A stretch of DNA of 64,000 nucleotides from Cetobacterium sp. NK01 (GTDB lineage Bacteria; Fusobacteriota; Fusobacteriia; Fusobacteriales; Fusobacteriaceae), in the NCBI RefSeq assembly GCF_024506395.1, contig NZ_JANIBO010000001.1, positions 620,001 to 684,000 of the forward strand, given 5' to 3'. A program made the position numbers and the translations under genes. The notes below the pieces were generated by a model. It ran no database searches, was not told the DNA's origin, and saw only the letters and a list, made by a program, of their open reading frames with translations. Of the stretch, positions 36,624-45,807 are shown piece by piece; the first letter of the stretch is position 1; each line of letters opens with the position of its first letter.

Positions 36624-38789
36624 CTAAAGCCCCTTTTTAGTTAGTCCAACTCTTTCCCTTTCTTTATCTATATCCTTTATTTTTACCTTTATAATTTGTC
36701 CCACTGATAGAACTTTACCTGGATCATCTATAAATCTATCTGAAATTTCTGAAATATGAAGTAAAGCATCATTTTTTAGTCCAATATCTATAAAAGCTCC
36801 AAATTTCACAACATTTCTTACTGTTCCTTCTAACTCCATTCCTGGTTGAAGATTATCAATTTTTAAAATATCAGATTTTAAAAGTGGTTTTTGAATACTA
36901 TCTCTAGGATCTCTTCTCTCTTTAACTAAAGCATCGTAAATATCTTTTACTGTTTCATACCCACAGTCATTTTCTTGAGCAAATTTTTTATAATCAAAAT
37001 TTGCCAATATTTCTTTAGCTTTATTTAATTCATCAGCATAATTTTTTAAAGATAGACCTATTGATTTCAAGATTTTTTCAGCAGTATTATATGATTCTGG
37101 ATGTATTATTGTGTTATCTAAGGTATTTTCACCATCTAAAATAATTAAAAATCCAGCCATTTGTTCATATGCCTTGGCTCCTAAACCTTTTACTTTCAAT
37201 AGCTCTTTTCTATTTTTAAAATTACCATTTTCTTTTCTATAATCTACAATACTCTTTGCCACACTTTTTTTAACTCCCGATACATATGACAATAATGCCC
37301 ATGATGCAGTATTTACATTAACTCCTACACTATTTACAACAAGCTCTATTACTTCAGTCAATGATTGATCTAATCTTTTTTGATTAACATCATGTTGATA
37401 CATTCCCACACCTATTGATTTTGGGTCAATTTTTACTAGCTCTGCTAAAGGATCTTGGATTCTTCTTCCTATTGAAATCGCTCCTCTAACGGTTACATCT
37501 AAATCTGGAAATTCCTCTACTGCTATCTTAGAAGCTGAATATATTGAAGCTCCTGCTTCATTTCCTATTAAGTATTTCACATCTCTATCTACAGTTTTTA
37601 AAACTTCTGCAACAAAACTTTCTGTTTCTCTTGATGCAGTTCCATTTCCAATAACAATTATATCAATTTCATATTTTTTTATAAAATCTTTCATTTTTCT
37701 TTCTGCATCTTTCAGTTGATTTTCATGATGCATCTCTTTTACTAGATAAAACACTGTATTTTCTCTAAAAAAACCATTCTTATCTATAACTGCAACCTTG
37801 CATCCTGTTCTATAACCCGGATCTAAAGCAAGTATATTTTTTTCATAAAGTGGTGGTTGCATTAAAAGATTTTTTAAATTTTCTTTAAATACAATAATTG
37901 CTTCATCCTCTGCTTTTTCTGTTAAAATATTTCTAACTTCTCTTTCAATAGAAGGTAAAATCAATCTATCTAAAGCATCTATTACAATCTCTTTATGGAA
38001 AAAATTCAACTCTTTATTTACAAAGTCTTTTAAAAGATATCTTTCTAGAATTTCTCTATCTTTTTCTTCAAAATTTAAAGAGATCGTTAATACTCCCTCA
38101 TTTTCTCCTCTATTTAAAGCTAAAATTCTATGAGATAAAGCTTTATTTACAGGTTCTGTATATTCATAATAATCTTTATACACATGCTTTACATCTAATT
38201 CATCTGCTTTTTTACTTTTTTTAGCCACAATAATAGCTTTTTTCAACATTTCTTCTCTTAATTTTTCTCTATACTCTAATGTTTCAGATAAATTTTGAGC
38301 TACAATTAGTTTAGCTCCTTCAATAGCTTTTTCAATACTTTCTACTTCGTCTGTTATAAACTTTTGAGCTTCTTTTTCAAGATCAGCTATTGTTTTTAAC
38401 TCATAAATTTTTTGTGCTAATGGTTCTAATCCTTGCTCTTTTGCTGTATCAGCTTTAGTTTTTCTTTTTTTCTTAAAAGGAAAATATAAATCTTCTACAT
38501 TTTGTAACTTTTCAGCTAACTGTATTTGCTTTTTTAATTCTTCAGTTAATTTTCCTTGCTCTTCAATTAACCTTATAACTTCTTCTTTTCTTGTTTCTAA
38601 ATTTCTTAAGTAAACTATTAATTCAGATATTTTCAAAATATTTGTTTCGTCTAAATTTCCAGTAACTTCTTTTCTATATCTTGCTATAAACGGAACAGTT
38701 GAACCTTCATCTAAAAGTTTTATTGTATTAGTTATTTGTTCAATATTTAATCCAGTTTCTTTAGCAATTCTATTAAAGAGTGTATCCAT
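36624..38789 (-). CDS. Tex family S1 RNA-binding transcription accessory protein
   Basis: A 721-aa cytoplasmic protein with an N-terminal helical Tex domain, a YqgF/RNase H-like fold (ILALDPGYRTGCKVAVID), a helix-hairpin-helix segment (SYVSGVKKSVAKSIVDYR) and a C-terminal S1 domain (LEGTVRNVVKFGAFIDIGLK). Tex binds RNA and affects transcription and toxin gene expression in some species. Its motifs and length are typical. It has its own promoter and is followed 3 bp later by the sensor gene. Confidence 0.95.
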   Translation of the reverse strand: MDTLFNRIAKETGLNIEQITNTIKLLDEGSTVPFIARYRKEVTGNLDETNILKISELIVYLRNLETRKEEVIRLIEEQGKLTEELKKQIQLAEKLQNVEDLYFPFKKKRKTKADTAKEQGLEPLAQKIYELKTIADLEKEAQKFITDEVESIEKAIEGAKLIVAQNLSETLEYREKLREEMLKKAIIVAKKSKKADELDVKHVYKDYYEYTEPVNKALSHRILALNRGENEGVLTISLNFEEKDREILERYLLKDFVNKELNFFHKEIVIDALDRLILPSIEREVRNILTEKAEDEAIIVFKENLKNLLMQPPLYEKNILALDPGYRTGCKVAVIDKNGFFRENTVFYLVKEMHHENQLKDAERKMKDFIKKYEIDIIVIGNGTASRETESFVAEVLKTVDRDVKYLIGNEAGASIYSASKIAVEEFPDLDVTVRGAISIGRRIQDPLAELVKIDPKSIGVGMYQHDVNQKRLDQSLTEVIELVVNSVGVNVNTASWALLSYVSGVKKSVAKSIVDYRKENGNFKNRKELLKVKGLGAKAYEQMAGFLIILDGENTLDNTIIHPESYNTAEKILKSIGLSLKNYADELNKAKEILANFDYKKFAQENDCGYETVKDIYDALVKERRDPRDSIQKPLLKSDILKIDNLQPGMELEGTVRNVVKFGAFIDIGLKNDALLHISEISDRFIDDPGKVLSVGQIIKVKIKDIDKERERVGLTKKGL

Positions 38790-38825
38790 TAATCCATCTC
38801 CTTTTCATAGTTGAATTTACCTCGT

Positions 38826-38855
38826 ATTATACCATATTTTAATAATCAATGTCTA
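38826..38855 (-). promoter_or_regulatory. Promoter of tex
   Basis: Minus-strand TAGACA (38855-38850), an 18-bp spacer and TATAAT (38831-38826), about 37 bp before the tex start. Confidence 0.68.
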
Positions 38856-38864
38856 ACACAAACA

Positions 38865-38892
38865 GAAAAAAAAGGTGCCTTTTCAGGCACCT
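38865..38892 (-). terminator. Terminator of the ylxM-ffh-rpsP operon
   Basis: An 8-bp stem AGGTGCCT/AGGCACCT (38873-38880 with 38885-38892) with a T-run on the minus strand, 13 bp after the rpsP stop. Confidence 0.93.
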
Positions 38893-38904
38893 AAAGTTAT
38901 GCAA

Positions 38905-39168
38905 TTAGTTTTTCTTTGCAGCTTCGAACTTTGCCCAAACTCCAGCTTTATCTAATAAAGACTTAACTGTTCTTGTTGGTTGTGCTCCGTTCATAAGGAA
39001 CTTAACGATCTCTTCCTCTTTAAGAGTTACTTTTCCTTCCTCTAATGGATAGTAGTTTCCTAAATAAGCTACTGCCTTTCCATCTCTTCTTGATAAAGCT
39101 TCCATTGCAGCTATTCTGTATACAGGTCTCTTTTTGCTTCCCATTCTAGTTAATCTTAATTTTAACAT
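38905..39168 (-). CDS. rpsP: 30S ribosomal protein S16
   Basis: An 87-aa ribosomal protein with the hallmark N-terminus MLKLRLTRMGSKKRPVYRI and the segment PTRTVKSLLDKAGVW. It stabilises the 16S 5' domain. ffh followed by rpsP is a widely conserved pair; rimM, trmD and rplS are not next to it here, because a terminator follows directly. Confidence 0.97.
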   Translation of the reverse strand: MLKLRLTRMGSKKRPVYRIAAMEALSRRDGKAVAYLGNYYPLEEGKVTLKEEEIVKFLMNGAQPTRTVKSLLDKAGVWAKFEAAKKN

Positions 39169-39231
39169 TTAAAATCACTTCTCCTTTTATATTTCTATTT
39201 TTTTATTTTTGGTAGTACTTCTAATCTCTAT

Positions 39232-40575
39232 TTAAAATGGAAACTTCATTCCACCTTTTCTTCCACCCATTCCAGGAAGTTGTGGGAACTTTCCAGTTGA
39301 GAACATCTTCATCATTTCTCTCATCTGCTCAAATTGCTTTAATAATTTATTTATATCAGCAACTTCTGTTCCACTACCCTTTGCTATTCTTTGTTTACGA
39401 CTAGCTTTTAAAATTTCAGGTTTTTTTCTTTCTTCTCTAGTCATAGATTGGATAATGGCTTCTACTTTTTTCATTTCTTTTTCAGCTGGTGCTAAATCAC
39501 CAATTTGTCCCATCCCAGGAATCATCTTTAAAATGCTTCCTAAAGAACCTAATTTTTTAATATTTTGTAATTGTTTTAAAAAATCATCTAAATCAAACTT
39601 TTGAGTTCTAATTTTTTCTTCAAGAGACTTTGCATCCTCTTCTCCTATTGCTTCTTGAGCTTTTTCAACTAAAGAAACAACATCTCCCATTCCTAAAATT
39701 CTTGATGCCAATCTTTCTGGATGGAATAATTCTAAGTCATCAATTTTCTCTCCTGTTCCAACAAATTTAATTGGTTTTCCTACTACCGATTTAACAGAAA
39801 GTGCTGCTCCACCTCTAGTATCCCCATCAAATTTTGTTAGTACTACTCCATCAATACTTAATGCATTATTAAACGACTGTGCAAGATTTACAGCATCTTG
39901 TCCAATCATAGCATCAACTACTAATAAAATTTCTTGAGGTCTAACTACTTTTTTAACCTCTTTTAATTCTTCCATTAATTTTTCATCTATATGTAATCTT
40001 CCTGCAGTATCTATTATTAAATATGTTGCTCCTGCTTCTTTGGCTTTTTGTAGTCCTCTTTCACAAATTCCTACAGCATCGTTACTTCCTAATTCAAAAT
40101 AAACATCTACTCCTATTTGTTGAGCTAAAACTTCTAATTGCTTCATAGCTGCAGGTCTATAGATATCCGCACCTATCAAGTAAGGTTTTTCCCCTTGCTT
40201 TTTTAAGTACTTTGCTAACTTACCAGCAAATGTTGTTTTTCCTGCTCCTTGAAGCCCTGCAAGCATTACTACAGTTGGATTTTTAGCACTTTTTGTAAGT
40301 CTCGAATTAGTTCCACCAAGTAGTTCTATCAATTCATCGTTTACTATTTTTATAAATTGTTGCCCAGGATTTATTCCAGTTAATACTTCAGATCCTATAG
40401 CTTTTTCTTGAATTTTTGCAACAAAATCTTTTACAACTTTGTAGTTTACATCGGCCTCTAGTAAAGACATTCTAACTTCACGTAAAGCCTCTTTTATATT
40501 ACTTTCGCTTAGTTTTCCATGACCTCTTACTTTTTTCATTATGTCTTGGAATCTATTTCCTAAATTTTCTAACAT
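39232..40575 (-). CDS. ffh: Signal recognition particle protein Ffh
   Basis: A 447-aa SRP54 GTPase that binds signal sequences and 4.5S RNA and delivers ribosomes to FtsY. GTPase motifs are AGLQGAGKTTFAGKLAKYL (G1), DTAGRL (G3) and TKFDGD (G4). The C-terminal M domain is Met-rich and ends with PGMGGRKGG. Length is normal. It lies 12 bp after ylxM. Confidence 0.98.
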   Translation of the reverse strand: MLENLGNRFQDIMKKVRGHGKLSESNIKEALREVRMSLLEADVNYKVVKDFVAKIQEKAIGSEVLTGINPGQQFIKIVNDELIELLGGTNSRLTKSAKNPTVVMLAGLQGAGKTTFAGKLAKYLKKQGEKPYLIGADIYRPAAMKQLEVLAQQIGVDVYFELGSNDAVGICERGLQKAKEAGATYLIIDTAGRLHIDEKLMEELKEVKKVVRPQEILLVVDAMIGQDAVNLAQSFNNALSIDGVVLTKFDGDTRGGAALSVKSVVGKPIKFVGTGEKIDDLELFHPERLASRILGMGDVVSLVEKAQEAIGEEDAKSLEEKIRTQKFDLDDFLKQLQNIKKLGSLGSILKMIPGMGQIGDLAPAEKEMKKVEAIIQSMTREERKKPEILKASRKQRIAKGSGTEVADINKLLKQFEQMREMMKMFSTGKFPQLPGMGGRKGGMKFPF

Positions 40576-40587
40576 TGGCCACCCCTA

Positions 40588-40899
40588 CTAAAAGTTTTTT
40601 TCGATTATTTTCTCTAGATTTTCAATTTTAAAATTTTTCTTTAAATCTTCTAACTGCGCTAAAAGTTCTAAATCTCTTTTATAAAATCCTATCTTTTTTT
40701 CATAATCTCTTAAAATCTTTATTCCTCTTTTTATGTTATCATAGACAGCTTGTCTACTTACATTATATTTCTTTCCAATCTCAGTTAGAGAAAGATCTTC
40801 CTCGAAGTGCTCTAACAAATATTCTTTTTGTCTATCACTCAAAAGATTTCTATAATAGTCAAGCAGAATAGAGACTTCTAACATCTCATTCAATTCCAT
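40588..40899 (-). CDS. ylxM: YlxM family helix-turn-helix SRP-associated protein
   Basis: A 103-aa protein with a sigma-70 region 4-like HTH: LLDYYRNLLSDRQKEYLLEH then SLTEIGKKYNVSRQAVYDNI. YlxM is found upstream of ffh in Firmicutes and Fusobacteria and interacts with the SRP. Gene order ylxM-ffh-rpsP and a perfect consensus promoter just upstream agree with this. Confidence 0.92.
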   Translation of the reverse strand: MELNEMLEVSILLDYYRNLLSDRQKEYLLEHFEEDLSLTEIGKKYNVSRQAVYDNIKRGIKILRDYEKKIGFYKRDLELLAQLEDLKKNFKIENLEKIIEKNF

Positions 40900-40913
40900 A
40901 ATATCACCAACAT

Positions 40914-40942
40914 ATTATATATAAGTTCACATTTTTTGTCAA
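40914..40942 (-). promoter_or_regulatory. Perfect consensus promoter of the ylxM operon
   Basis: Minus-strand TTGACA (40942-40937), a 17-bp spacer and TATAAT (40919-40914), only 14 bp before the ylxM ATG, so the leader is very short. Confidence 0.9.
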
Positions 40943-41027
40943 GCATTTTTTCTTTACAAAACTTTAAGTTTTTTTACCTCTCTCTCTATGTTATAATTAA
41001 TTTAAACAAAATATTTGAGGTGATTTA

Positions 41028-41582
41028 GTGAACTTAAAAGAAAATATAAAAAATATAATTCTTGAAATAAATAGAGAGAATAACTTAATTTCTAGTGAAG
41101 TTATTGAAAATACACCCAATCGAATAGAGTCTTTTTATAAAGAGATTTTCTCTGGACTTAATATAAATCCGTATGATTTTTTAAAAAGAACATTTCCTGT
41201 TAATAACAATGATTTAGTTATTGAAAAAAATGTTGCTTTTTACTCTATGTGCGAACACCATTTTTTACCATTTTTTGGAAAAATATCTGTAGGTTATATT
41301 CCAAATGGAGAAATAGTTGGGTTTGGAGATATCATAAAAATTATTGAAGCATATTCTAAAAGGCCTCAACTCCAAGAAAGGTTATGCAATGAAATTGCTG
41401 AAACTATTTTTGTTGGCTTGGAATGTCAAGGTGTTTATGTTGTTATAGAAGCTGAACATACTTGTATGACAATGAGAGGTGTAAAAGCAATTGGAAGTAA
41501 AGTTATCACAACTTCTTCTAAAGGTATTTTTAATTCTAATGAAAATTTAAAACATGAATTTTTAAATTTAATAAAAATATAA
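41028..41582 (+). CDS. folE: GTP cyclohydrolase I
   Basis: A 184-aa enzyme that makes dihydroneopterin triphosphate, the first step of folate synthesis. Zinc ligands appear in MCEHHFLPFFGK and EAEHTCMTMRGV, and NTPNRI near the N-terminus is conserved. The start is GTG at 41028 behind TGAGGTGA. A TATAAT lies at 40992-40997 with a poor -35, sharing the intergenic space with the divergent ylxM promoter. First gene of folE-folBK-folP. Confidence 0.96.
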   Translation: MNLKENIKNIILEINRENNLISSEVIENTPNRIESFYKEIFSGLNINPYDFLKRTFPVNNNDLVIEKNVAFYSMCEHHFLPFFGKISVGYIPNGEIVGFGDIIKIIEAYSKRPQLQERLCNEIAETIFVGLECQGVYVVIEAEHTCMTMRGVKAIGSKVITTSSKGIFNSNENLKHEFLNLIKI

Positions 41583-41595
41583 GAAAGGAAATTTT

Positions 41596-42417
41596 ATGGA
41601 TAAAATATATATTGAAAATTTAGAATTTATAGGAAATCATGGTGTTTTTCCAGAAGAAAAATTTCTTCAACAAAAATTTATTATCTGTGTTGAAATGGAA
41701 ACTTGTACTAGAAAAGCTGGTCTTGGAGATGATTTAACTTATTCAACTCACTACGGACTTGTAGCTGAAGATATAGAGAAAATATTTTTTTCAAAATCTT
41801 TCGATTTAATTGAAGCTCTTGCTGAAAATATTGCAGAAATGATTCTTTCAAAATATTATCTTATTAACAGTGTTAAAGTTACAGTAAAAAAACCTTGGGC
41901 ACCAATTCAAAAACACTTTGATTTTGTGGCAATAGAAGTTACTCGTTCTAGAAATATTTCGTATCTTTCTATTGGAACAAATATTGGTGATTTAAAGGCA
42001 AATTTAAATACAGCTATTACTTATATTTCAAACTTAAAAAATACAAAAATTTTAAAAACAAGTAATTTTTTAGAAACAGAACCATTTGGGGATATTATTC
42101 AAGATAATTTTTTAAATGCATGTCTTGAAATTGAAACACTCTTTACTCCTCAAGAACTTCTAAAAGAACTTTTAAATATCGAACTTCTAATGGGAAGAGT
42201 TCGAGATATAAAGTGGGGACCTCGAATTATTGATATAGACATTCTTCTCTTCAATAATTTAATTGTTCAAGATGAAAATTTAGCAATTCCTCATCCCTGG
42301 ATGTGTGAACGTTCATTTGTTTTAGATCCTTTGAATGAAATAGCACCAAATGTAGTTCATCCCTTAGAAAATAAGTATATCTCTGTACTAAAAAGAATCT
42401 TAGATAAGTCTATATAG
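41596..42417 (+). CDS. Bifunctional dihydroneopterin aldolase / HPPK (FolB-FolK fusion)
   Basis: A 273-aa fusion that performs two consecutive steps: FolB aldolase (about 1-118) and FolK pyrophosphokinase (about 120-273). FolB shows GNHGVFPEEK and the catalytic Lys region VKVTVKKPWAP. FolK shows YLSIGTNIGDL, ETEPFG and the ATP/pterin motif RDIKWGPRIIDIDILLF. It lies 13 bp after folE and 9 bp before folP. Fused FolBK is known in other anaerobes. Confidence 0.95.
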   Translation: MDKIYIENLEFIGNHGVFPEEKFLQQKFIICVEMETCTRKAGLGDDLTYSTHYGLVAEDIEKIFFSKSFDLIEALAENIAEMILSKYYLINSVKVTVKKPWAPIQKHFDFVAIEVTRSRNISYLSIGTNIGDLKANLNTAITYISNLKNTKILKTSNFLETEPFGDIIQDNFLNACLEIETLFTPQELLKELLNIELLMGRVRDIKWGPRIIDIDILLFNNLIVQDENLAIPHPWMCERSFVLDPLNEIAPNVVHPLENKYISVLKRILDKSI

Positions 42418-42426
42418 GAGGTTAAA

Positions 42427-43257
42427 ATGATTTTTTCTTCATTAGGAAAAAGTTTTTCTTTAAATAACGAAACTTTAATTATGGGAATCTTAAATGTTAC
42501 ACCAGATTCTTTTTCAGATGGCGGTTCTTTTAATTCATTAGATTTGGCTTTCGAACATGCTAAAACTCTTCTTTCTCAAGGGGCACATATTATAGATATA
42601 GGCGGACAATCAACTCGACCTGGTCACGCAGAAGTTGAATTAGATGTTGAACTGAATAGAGTTATTCCTATTATAAAAAAGATCTCAAAAGAACTAAATT
42701 GCATTATTTCTATCGACACTTATCGTCACCAAGTTGCCGAGGCAGCACTTAAAGCTGGAGCTCATATAATTAATGATATTTGGGGACTTCAAAAAGATAA
42801 TGGCGAAATGGCTAAAGTGGCAGCTAAGTATGATTGTGTTGTTATAGCTATGCACAATCAAGATTCTAAAATTTACCAAGATGATATAATTTTATCTATG
42901 AAGAAGTTTTTCAAAAAAACCTTCGAAATTGCTGAAAAAAATGGAGTTAATACAAATAAGATAATTATTGATCCTGGTATTGGTTTTGGAAAAGGGTATG
43001 ATGAAAATATTGAAGTTTTAAATAGATTAAATGAAATATCTTTCATAGCCCCTATTCTTTTAGGTGTATCAAAAAAAGGATTTATAGGTAAAGATTTAAA
43101 CCTATCTCCTCAGGAAAGAATCGAAGGAACTATTGCTGTTAATAGTTTAGGTATTTTAAATGGTGCTAAAATTATAAGAGTACACGATGTACTCGAGCAT
43201 AAAAAAGCTTTATCTATAGTTGATAAAATTGTGTATTTCAAAAAAAATATTTTATAA
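42427..43257 (+). CDS. folP: Dihydropteroate synthase
   Basis: A 276-aa TIM-barrel enzyme that joins the FolK product to p-aminobenzoate. Both pterin-binding signatures are present: MGILNVTPDSFSDGG and IDIGGQSTRPG, followed by IDTYRHQVAEAAL and IIIDPGIGFGKG. Length is standard. The ATG has AGGAGG upstream. The product feeds FolC, which is encoded at 3570-4814. Confidence 0.97.
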   Translation: MIFSSLGKSFSLNNETLIMGILNVTPDSFSDGGSFNSLDLAFEHAKTLLSQGAHIIDIGGQSTRPGHAEVELDVELNRVIPIIKKISKELNCIISIDTYRHQVAEAALKAGAHIINDIWGLQKDNGEMAKVAAKYDCVVIAMHNQDSKIYQDDIILSMKKFFKKTFEIAEKNGVNTNKIIIDPGIGFGKGYDENIEVLNRLNEISFIAPILLGVSKKGFIGKDLNLSPQERIEGTIAVNSLGILNGAKIIRVHDVLEHKKALSIVDKIVYFKKNIL

Positions 43258-43260
43258 TTA

Positions 43261-43284
43261 AGAGAGAGTGATACCACTCTCTCT
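43261..43284. terminator. Bidirectional terminator between folP and the nucleoside kinase gene
   Basis: A perfect 10-bp stem (43261-43270 with 43275-43284) around ATAC, placed between two convergent stops (43257 and 43298). Confidence 0.85.
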
Positions 43285-43297
43285 TTAACTATTTTTG

Positions 43298-44767
43298 TTA
43301 GTAATTATAAAAATAACTTCCTCCTATAAATTCTTTTAGTATAGATTCATCTGGCACGTATCTTTCTGAAATTGTTGTAAAATAGCTTAATAATCTTAAA
43401 AGTTTTCGAGCCTCATCATAGTGTGGACTCTCCATTTTTATTTTAATCAACTCTCTTTCTACAGCTGGCTTTAATACTCCAATTTCATAGGCTAAACTAG
43501 TATCAAAAATTATATCTGCATTTTCTTGATAAGGAAATATATTTTTACTCTCTCCCTTTCTTACTCTATCCCACATTTCTAGAGTTTCTTCAGCATCAAA
43601 ATTCCTTGAAATACTATCTCTAACTATTCTTCTCATTTTTCTGACAATACTAGTTTTTATCCTATTATGAGAGTCAATATTTAGTTGAGTTAAACAACTT
43701 ATATATATTTTAAAAATATGACTCTGAGATATTCCTTCAATCAAGGTATTATTTAAACCATGAATACCCTCTAAAATAATAACTGTATTCTTTGATATTT
43801 TTACATTCTCCCCTTTTTCTTTTCTTTGCCCACTTGTAAAATCATATTTTGGTAATTCTACTTCTTTTTCTAACATAAGATCTTTTAAATTTTTATTTAA
43901 AAGTTCTATATCCAAAGCTTTTATTGTTTCGAAATCTCTTTTTCCATCCTTATCTAATGGGATTTCATCTCTATTTACATAATAATCATCTAACGATATC
44001 ATTAGTGGTCTTATTTCAGAAGCCATTAAATGGAGTTTTAATCTATTACTAAATGTTGTTTTTCCAGAGGAACTTGGACCAGCTATTGTCACTATTTTTA
44101 TATCTCTATCCTCTAATATCTTTTCAGCTATTTTAGTAATTTTTTTATCATGTAAAGTTTCATTAACTCTTATTAATTCAACTATATCTCCTTGCAAATT
44201 TATTCTATTTAAACTTCCTACACATGATACTTGCATTATATCATTCCATTTAGAACTTTCCTTATAAACTTTAGCCAATTTTCTATCATCTATCATTGGT
44301 GGAATTTGAATAACTCCGTTAATATTCTTAGGCGTCTTAAAAATAAATCCTTCATCGTATGGGTACAAATCAAAAATATCTATATACTTTGTATTTTCAT
44401 ATAATTCTTCTATAAAATATGTTCTATAATTATCTAACTCATATACAAAAAATGATATTATTCCTGTCGTTTCTAAAAGTTCTTTTAAATCCTCTCTTAT
44501 ATTTTCCAAATGTTTTTTAGTTATAATTTCAGAACTAAAATTAATTTTTTTTATAGTTAGTGACTCTAAAACTATTTCACTCATTCTTACTTCTATTTTT
44601 TTTATTTCATCCTCTGTTATATATTTTTTTCCTTTTATAGTTATATACACTCCATTATTCAAAGAATTTCTAAAAGTCAATTGAAACTCTGGATAAATAT
44701 CATTTATAGCTTTTAATAAAATTAATTTTGCCGTCAAATGATATTTTCTACTTTCAAACTTCTCCAT
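43298..44767 (-). CDS. Uridine kinase-like nucleoside kinase with N-terminal extension
   Basis: A 489-aa protein whose C-terminal half (about 210-430) is a PRK/uridine kinase-type P-loop kinase: IAGPSSSGKTTFSNRLKLHL, LISLDDYYVNRDEIP and VIILEGIHGLNN. The N-terminal roughly 200 residues resemble the TGS and threonyl-tRNA synthetase-like second domain seen in long nucleoside kinases of Thermotoga, Clostridia and Fusobacteria. The substrate is probably uridine or cytidine, but this is inferred. It stands alone between terminators at 43261 and 44790. Confidence 0.87.
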   Translation of the reverse strand: MEKFESRKYHLTAKLILLKAINDIYPEFQLTFRNSLNNGVYITIKGKKYITEDEIKKIEVRMSEIVLESLTIKKINFSSEIITKKHLENIREDLKELLETTGIISFFVYELDNYRTYFIEELYENTKYIDIFDLYPYDEGFIFKTPKNINGVIQIPPMIDDRKLAKVYKESSKWNDIMQVSCVGSLNRINLQGDIVELIRVNETLHDKKITKIAEKILEDRDIKIVTIAGPSSSGKTTFSNRLKLHLMASEIRPLMISLDDYYVNRDEIPLDKDGKRDFETIKALDIELLNKNLKDLMLEKEVELPKYDFTSGQRKEKGENVKISKNTVIILEGIHGLNNTLIEGISQSHIFKIYISCLTQLNIDSHNRIKTSIVRKMRRIVRDSISRNFDAEETLEMWDRVRKGESKNIFPYQENADIIFDTSLAYEIGVLKPAVERELIKIKMESPHYDEARKLLRLLSYFTTISERYVPDESILKEFIGGSYFYNY

Positions 44768-44789
44768 ATTATCCCTCCTAATTATAAAA

Positions 44790-44827
44790 ATAACTCTAAA
44801 TTAGTATTTAATCTAATTTAGAGTTAT
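44790..44827 (-). terminator. Terminator of the opp operon
   Basis: A 15-bp perfect stem (44790-44804 with 44813-44827) with TTTTTAT following on the minus strand, just after the oppF stop. Confidence 0.85.
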
Positions 44828-44832
44828 CCTTT

Positions 44833-45807
44833 TTATTTTTCTATTTTTTTATCATCTTTACCTACTAAATGGCAAGCATAAAAATGTCCTGGTGATATCT
44901 CCCTTAATGCAGGTGTTGAATTTCCACACTCTGGAATAGCCATACTACATCTTTTTCTAAATCTGCATCCTACTCCTGGATTAACTGGTGATGTTATCTC
45001 TCCTTTTAATCGTTCTCTGTTCATTTTATATTTTATACTAGGAATAGGTATTGCTGATAATAATGCTTTTGTATATGGATGTACTGGATTTTTAAACAAC
45101 TCTTTTGCTGGAGCTTTTTCTACAAGTTCACCTAAATACATTACTGCTATATCATCAGAAAAATGTTTTACAACTGATAAATCATGAGTTATAAACATAT
45201 ATGTAAGTCCGAACTCCTCTTGTAAATCTTTCATAAGATTTAATACTTGAGCTTGAATAGAAACATCTAGAGCTGAAACAGGCTCATCACAAACTATAAA
45301 TTTTGGATTTAAAGCTAAAGCTCTTGCTATTCCTATTCTTTGTCTTCTTCCACCATCTAATTCATGAGGATATGTATTTGTTAACCTTTCACTTAAACCA
45401 ACAGTTTCCATCAATTTAGCTACTTTCTCTTGCAATTCTTGTTTATTCTTACATTTCTTATGTATAATCAATGGTTCTGCAATAATTTCACTAATTGTCA
45501 TTCTAGGATTTAAAGATGCATAAGGATCTTGAAATATTATTTGCATCTCTTCTCTTAGTCTAACCATTTCTGATTTTCCGTACTCTCTTATATTTTTACC
45601 TTCAAAAATAATCTCTCCATCCGTTGCTTCAAGAAGTCTTAATACAACCCTTCCTGTTGTAGACTTTCCACATCCAGATTCACCAACAACACCTAGTGTT
45701 TTTCCTCTTTCTATAGAAAATGAAACTCCATCTACTGCGTGTAAAAGTCCTTTTGGAGTATTAAAGTATTTTTTCAAATTCTTAACCTCTAATATTTTAT
45801 CTGCCAT
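44833..45807 (-). CDS. oppF: Oligopeptide/dipeptide ABC transporter ATP-binding protein, OppF/DppF type
   Basis: A 324-aa ATPase. Walker A is GVVGESGCGKSTTGR, the signature reads LDGGRRQRIGIARAL instead of the textbook LSGGQ, Walker B is KFIVCDEPVSALD, and the C-terminal oligopeptide-transporter domain has the Cys pattern GCRFRKRCSMAIPEC. The open frame extends to 45834, but ATG at 45807 directly follows GGGGGAG and begins MADKILEVKNL, so it is preferred. That leaves an 11-bp overlap with oppD. Confidence 0.94.
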   Translation of the reverse strand: MADKILEVKNLKKYFNTPKGLLHAVDGVSFSIERGKTLGVVGESGCGKSTTGRVVLRLLEATDGEIIFEGKNIREYGKSEMVRLREEMQIIFQDPYASLNPRMTISEIIAEPLIIHKKCKNKQELQEKVAKLMETVGLSERLTNTYPHELDGGRRQRIGIARALALNPKFIVCDEPVSALDVSIQAQVLNLMKDLQEEFGLTYMFITHDLSVVKHFSDDIAVMYLGELVEKAPAKELFKNPVHPYTKALLSAIPIPSIKYKMNRERLKGEITSPVNPGVGCRFRKRCSMAIPECGNSTPALREISPGHFYACHLVGKDDKKIEK

